Assembly (NCBI RefSeq): GCF_000004195.4
Contig: NC_030681.2
Span: forward strand, 23,018,482-23,082,481
From: Xenopus tropicalis
Lineage: Eukaryota > Chordata > Amphibia > Anura > Pipidae
Direction of reading: 5' to 3'
DNA: 64,000 bases
Positions 35,032 to 45,734 of the stretch are shown piece after piece. The translations under genes and the position numbers were made by a program. Within the stretch, counting starts at the first letter, position 1. The number at the start of each line of letters is the position of its first letter. The notes beneath the pieces are model-generated. The model searched no databases. It saw only the letters and a program-made list of their open reading frames with translations, and was not told the origin of the DNA.

Positions 35032-35372
35032 TAGCAACGGGCAAAATAATTCAACAGATATGGATTCTCGACAAATTTCCATGTTTCGCCATTGGCAATT
35101 GTCTCCCATGTCCAAAAAAATTGTCAAATGTGTAAAAAAAAATGACGCGTGTAAGAAAAAATTTTGCTTCGCAGAAACATTTGCCAATCTTTCAAAAGGT
35201 ATGCAAAACGGCAAAAAAATTGCAAAACGGTGAATGTGTCACATGTCAAAAAAAATGTTGCTTGTGTCATTTTTTGTGCCAATTTTTTTTTTTGACACTC
35301 AACATTTTGACACTCAACTTTTGAAAGATTTGCTAATTTTTCTTGGAAACAGGACAGATTTTCTCATCACTA
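35032..35372. mobile_element. H1-family hAT MITE, decayed left end
   Basis: The left end decayed to TAGCAACGGGCAAAAT; the right GATTTTCTCATCACTA is intact. Flanks ccaagtat and ccaagtac match at 7 of 8 and set the start. Confidence 0.85.
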
Positions 35373-35543
35373 CCAAGTACAGTCTTTAACTATTTGACAG
35401 GTAAGGTGACATCTCAAAGCAATTTCAATTTATTTCAGTGGCATCTCAGTAGGTCTGGGCTGGAGGGATTACAATTCAAATCATTTCAATTTTGATATAA
35501 TTGTTTTTTGTTTGATTTTAATGTCATTTTCTTTAAATATGAA

Positions 35544-35880
35544 TAGTGATGGGCGAAATGTTTCGCCAGGCATGGATTCGCAGCGTGTCCAGCGGGCGTC
35601 AAAAGAATAGCCGCGCGACAAAAGAATAGCTGCGGGCGCCAAAATAATAGCCGCGGGTGCCGAAATAATAGCCACGGGTGCCGAAATAATAGCCACGCAA
35701 CGAAATAATAGCCGAGCGACAAAATAATAGCCGTGGGTGACAAAAGAATAGCCGCAGGCGACAATTTTTTTGACGCGCAACATTTTCGCCGTTTCACGAA
35801 TTTTTCGCTGTTTCGAGAATCTTTTGAAAGATTCGCAAATTTTTCAGCGAAGCGAAACGGGACAGATTCGCTCATCACTA
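35544..35880. mobile_element. H1-family hAT MITE with an internal short repeat
   Basis: Left TAGTGATGGGCGAAATGTTTC, shortened to TAGTGATGGGCGAAATG, right GATTCGCTCATCACTA. Flanks aatatgaa and aatataaa agree at 7 of 8. The interior has about eight repeats of an 18-24 bp unit with AAATAATAGCCGCGGGTG, a local expansion seen in shorter form at 51985-52050. Confidence 0.92.
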
Positions 35881-35904
35881 AATATAAATAAAGATCTCAA
35901 ATAG

Positions 35905-36497
35905 TAGGGAAGGCCCATTTGTCAACATTCCGATTTTTTGTGGTTTTAGAGGTTTTTGAAACCATGAAAAAAGCTAATTTTCTCTAAAACTATAACTGAC
36001 AGCCTCAAAAAAGGAGGAACAAAAATGTAGAAAAAAGAGAGAAAATATGAATGTTTCTTATAGTTGCACAAGTTAAACATAAAAAAAATGAAAACCTCTA
36101 AAACCATGAAGCAAATGAAGATCTTCCATTGACTTTTATATGTATATGTATGTATGTGTATCTTTATTTATAAAGCACTACCTATATAAGCCGAGCTGTA
36201 CAGTAGAATAGATTAATACAAACAGGGGGTTATTAAATAATAATAGATAAATACAAAGTATAACAATAAATATAAATAAATAGAAGGTACAGCTGCAATA
36301 AGTTTAGAGTCAAAGACACAAGAGGATAGAGGTCCCTGCCCTGTAGAGCTTACAATGACCTGGACCACTTTTAGATGGCACATTTTTACTATTGAATTTG
36401 TTGCAGCTTTAATAAAGTGTTTTTTACACAAAAACATTTTTGCTCAAAAAAATTATGAATTTAGAAAAAAACAACCTTTAGTAAATTCCCCCTTAAT
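35905..36497. repeat. M-type repeat, copy 2, hosting a G-type retroposon
   Basis: Runs from about TAGGGAAGGCCCATTTG to TTTAGTAAATTCCCCCTTA. It shares AAAACCTCTAAAACCA, GCAAA(C/T)(A/G)AAGATCT and CCATTGACTT with 63560-63615 and is interrupted by the G copy. Confidence 0.6.
36141..36356 (-). repeat. G-type retroposon nested in M
   Basis: CTTTATTTATAAAGCACTACC, GCTGTACAGTAGAATAG and GGTCCCTGCCCTGTAGAGC, then TTACAATG. It sits between CATTGACTTTTATA and CACTTTTAGATGGCA, which are nearly adjacent in the M copy at 63599-63640. Confidence 0.75.
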
Positions 36498-36749
36498 CTT
36501 GAGTTCACGTGAAAAAATAACACTCAAATGTTTATGGTAATTTCCTGAGATCCGAGCATTTAGCGCAGTCTCCACCCATTTGACAAGTAAAAAATATTTT
36601 AGAATTTCAAGTATTCAATTCCCGTTAATTTCATTGGTATCTTGAGAGAGTTGTGAAAACTCACATTTCATGATATTGGGCTGCAAATCATTTATAAAGC
36701 AATGAGAAACATGATTAGTTACTTTAGATACTAATCTAATCTACAATTA

Positions 36750-37154
36750 GGGGCACATTTACTAATCCAAGAATGTCCAAAAGCGTCCAAATGCGCTTTT
36801 TTTCGTAATGATCAGTATTTTTGTGATTTTTTTTCGTCGCCGTCGCAATGTTTTCGTATTTCACGCAACTTTTTCATCGCTGTTATGACTTTATCGTATA
36901 TTTTCCACGACTTTTTCGTCGCCATTGTGAAAAATTCGAATTTGTTTTTTCCGCCATTTACAATAGCTCAATACGGAAAAATCGCAACGGCGATGAAAAA
37001 ATCGCGCAAAATACGATAAAGTCGTGCCGGCGACGAAAAAGTCACGCAAAATACGAAACAATCGCGACGGCAACGAAAAAATCGCTAAATTTTCATTTCC
37101 AATACGATTTTTTCCCATTCAGGATTCAGATTCAAGGATTAGTAAATGTGCCCC
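36750..37154. mobile_element. A-family MITE
   Basis: Left GGGGCACATTTACTAATCC, right GATTAGTAAATGTGCCCC, with exact 3-bp flanks TTA at 36747-36749 and 37155-37157. Its interior is a TTTTTCGTCGCC/GGCGACGAAAAA foldback. Confidence 0.93.
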
Positions 37155-37159
37155 TTAGT

Positions 37160-37285
37160 ATTAGTGGTTGTATATATAGTTTGTGTGAGTGTATAGATTG
37201 GTAGGTGTGGGTTGTGTGTGCTGGGTTTACTTGGAAGGGTTGAACTTGATGGACTCTGGTCTTTTTTCAACCCTATGTAACTATG
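37160..37285 (+). repeat. LINE 3' tail-like fragment
   Basis: GGGTTGAACTTGATGGACTC, TTTTTTCAACCC and TATGTAACTATG, similar to the tail at 6150. The upstream part is a TGTGTG-rich stretch. Confidence 0.5.
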
Positions 37286-37326
37286 CAGTTCAAATGCTTC
37301 AACCTTGGTCATTAATTAATCTGCTC

Positions 37327-37597
37327 TAGTGATGAGCGAATCTGTCCCGTATCGCTTCGCTGGAAAATTAGCACACAATAGCAAAATTTGCAAAAACGCC
37401 CAAAAAATCTGCAAAAAGCATTTGTTGCTCAACTTTTTTTTGTCACCTGTGTCTTATTGACGCTGCCTCTTTTTTTGATGCGCCACACATTTTTCCGCAT
37501 CTAATTTTCATTGAAGTTTCACGAAGCAATTCGTCAATGGCGAAATGTGGAAATTCGCTCCGCATCCATGCCTGGCGAGAAAATTTGCTCATCACTA
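37327..37597. mobile_element. H1-family hAT MITE
   Basis: Left TAGTGATGAGCGAATCTGTC, right TTTGCTCATCACTA. Flanks atctgctc and atctgatc agree at 7 of 8. Confidence 0.92.
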
Positions 37598-37605
37598 ATC
37601 TGATC

Positions 37606-38384
37606 AGATATCATAACGTATTATAATCAAATGTAACACAACAAGCTAAATATATAAACTTTATTAGCCATTGGGATTTCTTTAGAGATCCCATTTCAAT
37701 TTTTGGGGAAAGGAAAATGTAAGGAATACCCTAGAAAGAATTCCTGCTTAAATCTCCAAGTATAACATGCGGCTTTCTCTTGGCTATAAATTCTGGTCTC
37801 TTGACTGGTCTAACTCTCAACATTCTGCTTTTTATTTTGAAACTAAAAAAAAGTAAAAGATTTATCACAGAGATTACCACTGTGTACAACACCAAACCAA
37901 ATCACATGTAAACAGACTTTATATCAAATGAAATAAAATGCAAACTATAGAAAAATACAACACAACAGATTTCAATGGAATTTACTGGAATGAATTGAAC
38001 TTCAAGTGAGGACTGTGATTCAGCATTAGCAATAACAAAACTTTATAGAGACTTTTATTGAAACTGAGCGCCCAGCACTAAGGTTGGTTATATTTAAAGC
38101 ACCATGATAGGCTTTGGATTTCAGAACTTTGATGGGGATCGTAACACACATTAGTCAGTTGTTGCTGGACTACAAATATTAGCAAGGTTCAATGCATACT
38201 GGCAGCTGTATCACAGGAATATCAGGGTTGTATTCTTAAAGCAATATTGCTCCATAAAATGTTTCTGCAGCTCTGTTAAAGTAATATCAGGGTGCCCTAT
38301 CACAGCACACAAGCGGATAGAGAAGGGCAGGTTTAGGAAAAATGCAGCGAACTGATCACTCAGGAATATTTTATGGGTTAAATG
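37606..38384. other. no recognisable feature
   Basis: AT-rich DNA with no supported element. Confidence 0.4.
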
Positions 38385-38392
38385 GGGTTGCC

Positions 38393-38661
38393 CAGCGCCG
38401 GATTTTAAATCCAGGCGCCCCGAGGCCGCCCCCCCCCCATTCACTGCGCGCGCATGCGCAAACAAACCTCTCTCTCCCAGTACCACCCCCACCCCGCCAC
38501 CGCGCAGGGCGCATGCGCGCCCATTTAAACGCCGATACGGAGCAGTGGGGAGCAATCCCCATTGCTCTGTATGGGAGCAAAATTTCACAATTTCATTGCG
38601 GCCCTACATTTTTGCCGCCCTAGGCCCGGGCCTTTGTGGCCTCACCACAAATCCGGGCCTG
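38393..38661. mobile_element. GC-rich hAT-like non-autonomous element
   Basis: Left CAGCGCCGGATTTTAAATCC, right AAATCCGGGCCTG, exact 8-bp duplication gggttgcc at 38385-38392 and 38662-38669. The centre holds a GCGCATGCGC palindrome near 38449 and another at 38510. The CpG and GC excess belongs to this element and is not evidence of a promoter. Confidence 0.9.
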
Positions 38662-38669
38662 GGGTTGCC

Positions 38670-39410
38670 ACCTGTCTGGGTCAAAATCTACTACCCGGCT
38701 TTCCTCATTTGGAAAACCAGGCATCATAGCCCCGCCCAGTGATGTCACTGCCCTGCCTGGTGGATTTCAGATTGTTATTATATTGGGGCTAAATCACTTA
38801 TGCTGTAGGGCGTTCCAGTTTAATGTAGTATCAAATGAGAAAGTGAAGATGAGCGTCGGCATCATTACAAGAGAACAACACATTTGGGAGTTCCAGACTA
38901 TTTGCATTAGACCATTTAGTTAGTTGCATGTAGTCTGTTGGGGGTATTTATAAAATTAGCACAGTGCATATTTTTTCACAAATGTTGACTTGCACATGTT
39001 TTCCCCTACATGCTTAATGCAAAAGTAGTTTAGTGAATATATTTTCCACCACCAAAGTTGTGACGTAACTCGGAAGCAGAGTGTGCCCGATATATTCACA
39101 ATTTGCAAATATGCCATATTTACAAGGCATTTACAGACATTCACACTGCGGATAAAAATTTGCAATTATGTTTGCACATTACATGAACCAGTCTTGTCCA
39201 GCTTTATAAATATAAACACATGCAGGGCAAATATGTTCATTGTGCGAATAATTCTGCGCTGGGCAAATTTTATATCTTTATATTTTTGGAAGTTTTCACC
39301 TGTTTCGATTATTTTACTACCTCTAAAATCCCTGTGTGGTTTCTAAGGAAATAGACTTGGAAATGTAATCTGTGCTTAGTAACCAAAAAAACCTGGCATC
39401 CCACAGTTAG
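38670..39410. other. no recognisable feature
   Basis: Includes GCCACCTGTCTGGGTC at 38668, a phrase that may be another repeat fragment; ends not found. Confidence 0.35.
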
Positions 39411-39545
39411 TAATGATGAGCTGAATTTTTCAATAGGTATGGATTTGCTGCGAAATTCCGCATTTCGCCATTGGAATTTTTTTTTTTGCAAAAATGCGTC
39501 AAAAATTTGGTCGCGTCAAAAAACTTGTTGTGTGTTTTAAAAAAG
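39411..39545. mobile_element. H1-family hAT MITE, right-truncated
   Basis: TAATGATGAGCTGAATTTTTC with TAGGTATGGATTTGCTGCG and CATTTCGCCATTGG. It breaks off after GTTGTGTG without a right terminus. Confidence 0.7.
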
Positions 39546-39593
39546 TCATTATTTATTAACAAGTTCTGTTCCCTGCAAATTCTCTCTAGAGAC

Positions 39594-39738
39594 TAGATTT
39601 ATCAAATTGTGAGTTACAGAAAAATTAACCCACTTTCTATTTTTGTTTGTTTTTATGGGATTTTTGGAAGTGTAAGTATCAATGGGTGAACGTTAGAGGT
39701 CCCCATTAGAGCTCTAATCTCACATTTGGATAAATCTG
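39594..39738. repeat. F-type foldback fragment
   Basis: Carries TTTTTATGGGATTTTTGGAAG, AATGGGTGAACGTTAGAG, GAGCTCTAATCTCACATT and ATAAATCTGCC, matching parts of the foldbacks at 40693 and 55285. Confidence 0.55.
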
Positions 39739-39921
39739 CCTCATACTAAGGCAAGCTCTAGTTTCACTCTTTAATGAATATGTCCCTATATGTTTGCTGG
39801 AGACTGGAATCTTTAGGTAGGTTCTTTACTGTGCAGAATTTTTACTTTGTACTAAAATCACACACTAAGGGCCCTATTCATTATTGCTAAAGTCTCAAAG
39901 GATTCGATTGTGCAACACCTA

Positions 39922-40689
39922 GGGGCCGATTCATTAAAACACAAGTTTGAATCCCAAATGGGAAAAATTCGGATTGGATACGATAATTTCTGAAGATCGC
40001 AAATATCACGAAAATGCTTACGAAAACCTTGTATTAGTCATGATAATATCGTATTGGTGATCTGAAAGTCACGAAATTTTCGTACCGAACGATTGTAAAC
40101 AGCGGCAGAACCTTTCCGAATTTTTCCCGAAAGCGTAAGAAAAAGTAGCGCAAGTGGGAAAAAATCGTGCTTGTGCCCCTAGGGGGGAGATTGTGTCTTA
40201 ATTACAGATATAGCGAACTGTTCGCCGGCGAACTAATTTGCGCGAACATCGGGTGTTCACGGGTTCGCAAGTTCACAAACTTTTCGCGTATGTTCGCAAT
40301 TTGGGTTCGTGTGGCGTTTTTCCGCTGCGTTTTTTCTCGGCCTAAAAACGCTGCACAAGCCGCACATTCAGCAAATCCCGTTTCCATGGTGCTAATAGCG
40401 CAAAATAGCAAAAAACGTCGCGTATTACCGCTAGGTCTGCCAGCTGCCTTTGTGGTTTTACGCAACGCTGTGTCAACAAAGTATTTTTCAGAGAAATTTT
40501 TGCCCTTGATCCCCCTCCTGCATGCCACTGTCCAGGTCGTGGCACCCTTTAAACAACTTTAAAATCAGTTTTCTGGCCAGAAATGGCTTTTCTAGGTTTT
40601 AAAGTTCGCCTTCCCATTGAAGTCTATGGGGTTCGCAAAGTTTTTTTTTTTGAGGTTCGCTACATCCCTAGTCCTAATAAATCTCCCCC
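39922..40689. mobile_element. B-family MITE, host of a hAT element
   Basis: Left GGGGCCGATTCATTAAAACAC, shortened to its first 17 bases, and right GTCCTAATAAATCTCCCCCC, with 3-bp flanks CTA at 39919-39921 and 40690-40692. Apart from the insertion it parallels the copy at 2919-3292. Confidence 0.85.
40203..40670. mobile_element. hAT-like element rich in GTTCGC, nested in B
   Basis: Left TACAGATATAGCGAAC, right complementary to TAGGGATGTAGCGAAC. Flanks gtcttaat and gtcctaat agree at 7 of 8. Near the left end GTTCGC and GCGAAC words alternate; the right arm has CCCATTGAAGTCTATGGGG. No transposase. The 131- and 108-codon frames over it are not supported. Confidence 0.88.
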
Positions 40690-40692
40690 CTA

Positions 40693-40910
40693 GGGGCACG
40701 CATCAAAATGTGAGTTTAGAGCTTAATACACAAAAACTCACCCACGTTCTATTCATTCCTATGGGATTTTCAGAAGCATATTTATCAGTTGGTGAATTTT
40801 AACTTTCACCCATTGATAAATACGCTTCTAAAAATCCCATAGGAATGAATAGAACGTGGGTAAGTTTTTGTGTATTAAGCTCTAAACTCACATTTTAATA
40901 AATCTGCCCC
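40693..40910. mobile_element. F-type foldback element
   Basis: Arms of about 105 bp: GGGGCACGCATCAAAATGTG and GTTTAGAGCTTAATACAC on the left return inverted on the right, ending ATAAATCTGCCCC. The loop is only a few bases near 40800. Flanks CTA and TTA. It abuts the B element, sharing its CTA. Confidence 0.9.
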
Positions 40911-40948
40911 TTAGAAGCAAATTTATCAAAGACTTTTACTTTCACACA

Positions 40949-41081
40949 GGACAATTTCTTTTGACGCACGCAACAATTTTTTTTAACATGCTTCATTTTC
41001 AGCGTTTTGTGATTTTTCCGCCATTTCGCAAATTTTGCCTGAGTTTCAAAACGTTTTCAGCGACGGATTTGCTCATCCCTA
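40949..41081. mobile_element. H1-family hAT MITE, left-truncated
   Basis: Interior TTTTGACGCACGCAACAA and a right end decayed to GATTTGCTCATCCCTA. Confidence 0.7.
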
Positions 41082-41221
41082 ATCCCATGCAAGTGAATAG
41101 AGAAAGGCAGAAATTCACTCTGGTACACTGTGACAAGCCCTACTTTCACTCTCGATAAATATTCTAAAAATGATATTGGACTTCCAATGAATGATCAATC
41201 TCATTATTAATGAGTCAAAAA

Positions 41222-41480
41222 AAGCTGTCTTGAAAAAATTTGTTGCGCGTAAAAAAGAATTGTCTCTCTCGTCAAAAGAATTTTTTTTTGCCACTCGTAA
41301 CAATTCTTTTGATGCGGGCAACAATTTTTGAACGCGTGGCAAATGGTCTCTCATCAAAAGAATTGTCGTGTGTCAAATGTATTGTCGCGCAGCAATATTT
41401 TTTTTTTTTTAACAAGCAGTATTTTTCCCATTTTACAAATTTGGGTCGCAAATCTTTAAAAAGATTTTTGGGCGAAGCAA
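41222..41480. mobile_element. H1-related interior, both ends missing
   Basis: TTGTTGCGCGTAAAAAAG, GATGCGGGCAACAATTTTTG and GGGCGAAGCAAAAAAC resemble H1 interiors, but neither TAGTGATGAG end is present. Confidence 0.5.
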
Positions 41481-42290
41481 AAAACAATATAATATACTGT
41501 ATCTGCAATATATGGTCGAAATTAGAGTACTATTGCAGCAGTGCTGGAGATTCTCCCTTTTTCTGTTCAAACATGTGTTTGCCTTCACTGTAAGATCAAA
41601 GGCACCTGAAGTGTTAAATGTGAAATAATCAGCACAAAAATGAACATTACAAAACCATGTCCATGAAGGGAAAGATATAAGAGAAAAGAAGAGCTCTAAT
41701 TTTCATTTAATTCCAACGCAGTGCCGTTGGTTTCTGTTTGAAATGGTCTCCATCCTTGCAATTACAGAGATTACAGTGCTCACAATGAAAAACTAACAAT
41801 ACAAAGAAACTAATGAGTTGTAGTAAATGCATTATGACTTGCTGATGTGAAAGAAAGATGTTGGGGGATAATAAAAGAGCGGATTCTCTATAATGTAAAA
41901 AAAGATAAGGGAAACACAAACAGTGTCCAGAAATCTATCCATACGGCAGCAATATTGGCCCCATCGTAGGAATCTGACGAGGATTGCTGCTGCCTCTCGT
42001 AATTGAAAGATGAAACGGTTGCAGGGAATCTGTAATTTGCAGGCTTTTTTGATGAGTGCTAGTGTAAAAGCATAGCTTTGTTGTTTGACAACAATACTTT
42101 ACAACGTTTAAATATGCAAAGGAATAAGCACGCCGCAATAATTACACGTGCTGCCAATTGTTTGCAAATTGTTCTCAATCTCTAAAAAACATTACACGAT
42201 TACTCTACAGAATGATACAAACAGCCAAGTAAACACCTCCAAATCTTAATTAAAAACCTGCAAAATATGTCCTTGTACAGTAAACTATTC
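41481..42290. other. no recognisable feature
   Basis: AT-rich; nothing supported. Confidence 0.4.
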
Positions 42291-42293
42291 TTT

Positions 42294-43552
42294 GGGGCTG
42301 ATTTACTAATCCACGAACGGTCCGAAGGCGTCCGAATCCTTTTTTTTCGTAATGATCAGTATTTTGCAATTTTTTCGGAAATTGTCGCGACTTTTTCGTA
42401 GCCATTACGAATGTTTCGCAAAATGTCGCGATTTTTTCATGGCGCTATGACTTGCGCGAAAAGTCGTGACTTTTTCGCAGCTTTCGCGCCGAGTACGAAA
42501 GTTTTGGATTCATTCAAGCTTCAGTATGGTGACTTTTCTTGGGCCAGGTTGGAGCTGCAGAGTGCCATTGAGCCCTATGGGAGACTTTACTTGGGCCGGG
42601 TTGGAGCTGCAGAGTGCCATTGAGCCCTATGGGAGACTTTCCTTGGGCCGGGTTGGAGCTGCAGAGTGCCATTGAGCCCTATGGGAGGCTTTTCTTGGGC
42701 CAGGTTGGAGCTGCAGAGTGCCATTGAGCCCTATGGGAGACTTTCCTTGGGCCGGGTTGGAGCTGCAGAGTGCCATTGAGCCCTATGGGAGACTTTCCTT
42801 GGGCCGGGTTGGAGCTGCAGAGTGCCATTGAGCCCTATGGGAGACTTTCCTTGGGCCGGGTTGGAGCTGCAGAGTGCCATTGAGCCCTATGGGAGACTTT
42901 CCTTGGGCCGGGTTGGAGCTGCAGAGTGCCATTGAGCCCTATGGGAGACATTCCTTGGGCCGGGTTGGAGCTGCAGAGTGCCATTGAGCCCTATGGGAGA
43001 CTTTCCTTGGGCCAGGTTGGAGCTGCAGAGTGCCATTGAGCCCTATGGGAGACTTTCCTTGGGCCGGGTTGGAGCTGCAGAGTGCCATTGAGCCCTATGG
43101 GAGACTTTCCTTGGGCTGGGTTGGAGCTGCAGAGTGCCATTGAGCCCTATGGGAGGCTTTCCTTGGGCCAGGTTGGAGCTGCAGAGTGCCATTGAGCCCT
43201 ATGGGAGACTTTCCTTGGGCCAGGTTGGAGCTGCAGAGTGCTATTGAGCCCTATGGGAGACTTTCCTTGGGCCAGGTTGGAGCTGCAGAGTGCCATTGAG
43301 TCCTATGGGAGGCTTCCAAAATCATGCTAAGTCTGAAAGTTTCGCCCGCCGCTTACGAGCACTCAATACGAAAAAGTCGCGACAAGATACGAGCAAATCG
43401 TAACGGTTATGAAAAAGTAACGAAAAAGTAAAAATTTAAGAAAAGTCGTAACGTGACAAAAAAAATCGCAAAAAATACGAAAAAGTCGCAAAGTGTTTGT
43501 TTTCCAATCGGAATTTTTCCAATTCGGATTCGTGGGTTAGTAAATCAGCCCC
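42294..43552. mobile_element. A-family MITE carrying the 52-bp minisatellite
   Basis: Left GGGGCTGATTTACTAATCC, right TTAGTAAATCAGCCCC; flanks TTT and TTA. Outside the array are A-type words (TTTTTCGTAATGATCAGT and TACGAAAAAGTCGC). Confidence 0.9.
42535..43315 (-). repeat. 52-bp minisatellite, about 15 copies
   Basis: Reverse complement of the 20107 array: GGAGCTGCAGAGTGCC, ATTGAGCCCTATGGGAG, ACTTTCCTTGGGCC. It is more uniform than the first array, mostly base substitutions in the linker. Borders (GTGACTTTTCTTGGGCC and GGAGGCTTCCAAAATCATGC) match those of the 20107 array. Confidence 0.95.
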
Positions 43553-43568
43553 TTAGTCATGTTATGAG

Positions 43569-43795
43569 TAGTGATGAGCAAATCTGTCCCAAAATGGTGA
43601 AAAATACGAGAAACGCGGTTGTCGCGCAATTTTTTGGTCGCACATGTCTATTTTTTGTTGCACGTGCCTATTTTGACGCAACGACACCCATTTTGCCACA
43701 AGTGCACCTGTTTTGACGTGACCACAATTTTTTTTGATGCACAACTAATTTTTTTCGCACAAATTTACTCAGAAGTTTCGCAAAACAAATCGCCC
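43569..43795. mobile_element. H1-family hAT MITE, right-truncated
   Basis: Left TAGTGATGAGCAAATCTGTC; loses similarity after AGTTTCGCAAAACAAATCGC, where unrelated repeat sequence follows. Confidence 0.8.
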
Positions 43796-43879
43796 ACATT
43801 ACCCACATTAAATCAATACCCTGTGCTACATCTCTCACCTTGCTAAATTCTAATCCTGACATTCCCACACTTTGTGCCT

Positions 43880-44047
43880 TAAACCCTTCTTTTAATAGAT
43901 TGCAAGCTCTTTTGGACAGGGCCCTCTTTACCTCGTGTATCGTTTATTGGTTGCTTTGTATGTAACTCTGTATGACCAGTATATAAACCTGCTTATTGTA
44001 CAGCAGTATGGAATATGTTGTCGCTTTATAAATACATAATAATTATC
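43880..44047 (+). repeat. G-type retroposon, 3' end
   Basis: GATTGCAAGCTCTTTTGGACAG, trimmed here to GATTGCAAGCTCTTTTGG, then GGGCCCTCTTTACC, TATTGTACAGCAGTATGG, GTCGCTTTATAAATA and an ATAATAATTAT tail. The short repetitive tail suggests the 3' end of a LINE or SINE. Confidence 0.7.
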
Positions 44048-45734
44048 TCCATCTACCAACAAACATATCTAAAATATACTTTTTTTGCAGAAAGAATCCA
44101 ATTTGTATATTTTATTTTTCAACAATGTGTGTCTGGAGAGCCATGACATTTGATCCCTATTTATCAGCTGTTAAGTAAGCAATGTAATAAACATCTTATG
44201 GCTATTAAATCCATGCATAGCTTCCCCACTGCTGAAAGGGATTTATTTTTTATAATGTTAATAGACCTTCTAAAGGAAACACTATAATATTAGTTTAGGG
44301 TCACAGTGCATACAGCACATTATTACATACACTTTATATATTTATTTATATATATTTCTCATGGTGCTGACCCTGAAAGTTGTGCTTCTCTCATGTGAGT
44401 CGGGGGTGGGCTCTAAATGGTTGTGGCTGAGCAGTAATGCGTCCTGCAGGCCTCAAGCAGCTGCTCCAGATTCTAATTAGTCAAGGCAGAAGGTTCAGGG
44501 GAGATAGGAAAGGTATGTGATAGAATGAATTATAAGGGAAGATTAAAAAGAAAAAGCTGGCATAATATATATAAAGAAGAACTGGGAGAAGTAGAGCAAA
44601 TGAAGATGCCTTCAGCAGTTTTTTGTGATACAAAAATTGGATTAAGTCCCAACCCAACCGCCGTCTTTCACTAGCGATTCCCCCCTCCTTAGGCCATGTC
44701 ATTACTATTTCACCTTCACATGTAGTTATACCCACTCATATCAGTGGCTGTGTGTATGCAGATATCCATTCTTCATTAAACCTGCAGACTTCCACTTATC
44801 CTTTGCAAAGTAGGTATCAAGTCAAAAGTAATAACGGCAGTAGGTTCCTGTGGCAGACAACCAAGTGCAGACAGTGGGTACAATCCAGCGTAGAGCAAGT
44901 TGGTATGACATGAAATATGTTCTGTGAATAAGGCATCGCTCTTTTATTCTTCCCGGTGTAGAAGGTTTATCTCAGATTTCCTGGGATGCTTCACATTAAG
45001 GCAGTTTTGAAAAACACTGTAATACTCCATCTCAATCAACCCTTTCAGCATGGAAGAAGTATAGGATTATATAGGATTTTCAGAGCTGTCAGGGAGCTGC
45101 CATCCTGATATGCCAGCTCTGCTTGATGAGATACTAAATTATTTTAGACAATGGCTTGCAGTAGTAGCAACAGAAACCATAACAAAAGAGTGAATGAACA
45201 AACCTGTAATAAAATGCTCTGACTGACACATGTGCTAACGTTCTAAATGCCCCATAACTAGAAAGGTCAACCAGATACTCTACCCTATTGGTTCACACCG
45301 GCCACTCGCTGGCAATTACCAGCTACAAACTTCATCCCAGGCAAAAAGTCGTTGTTGTTTAGCACTGACTTCACAAAGCAGACCAAATACTGACTATAAA
45401 GGCAGCAGAAGTGATTCTAGAGATATTTGTATAACTACATGTATTATTATGCCTATCACTAGCAGAATTTCAACATCATTTGTAATTGCAGCAAAAACTT
45501 CCAACTGTAAATTTAGGGAATATCACTAATAAAATTAGCTGTTCTTCAGGTATTACTTCCATTGGAGGTATAGAAATTAGGACACATGCTCTATGCTTAC
45601 CTAAGCACTTCTACTCAAACACACTTGAATCAATTGCTGCTAAATGACAAAGCTCAGGTTTGTTGTCCAGTAGCAATTGATTATAGGAGAACTTAACTAA
45701 AAAAAGTAGGGTAGAAATGTTGTACATTATGTTT
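44048..45734. other. no recognisable feature
   Basis: About 1.7 kb without repeats or coding signals that I can name, with an AT-rich (TATATTTATTTA) patch near 44335. If a gene exon lies in this window it is not visible to me. Confidence 0.4.

Noticed and set aside
39083..39346. 87-codon frame and other unaligned short frames in unique DNA
   Set aside because: No start context, family motifs or splice structure; length is within chance for AT-rich DNA.
40167..40562. 131-codon frame over the GTTCGC element
   Set aside because: It spans the junction of two nested transposons; an opposite-strand frame of 108 codons is open too.
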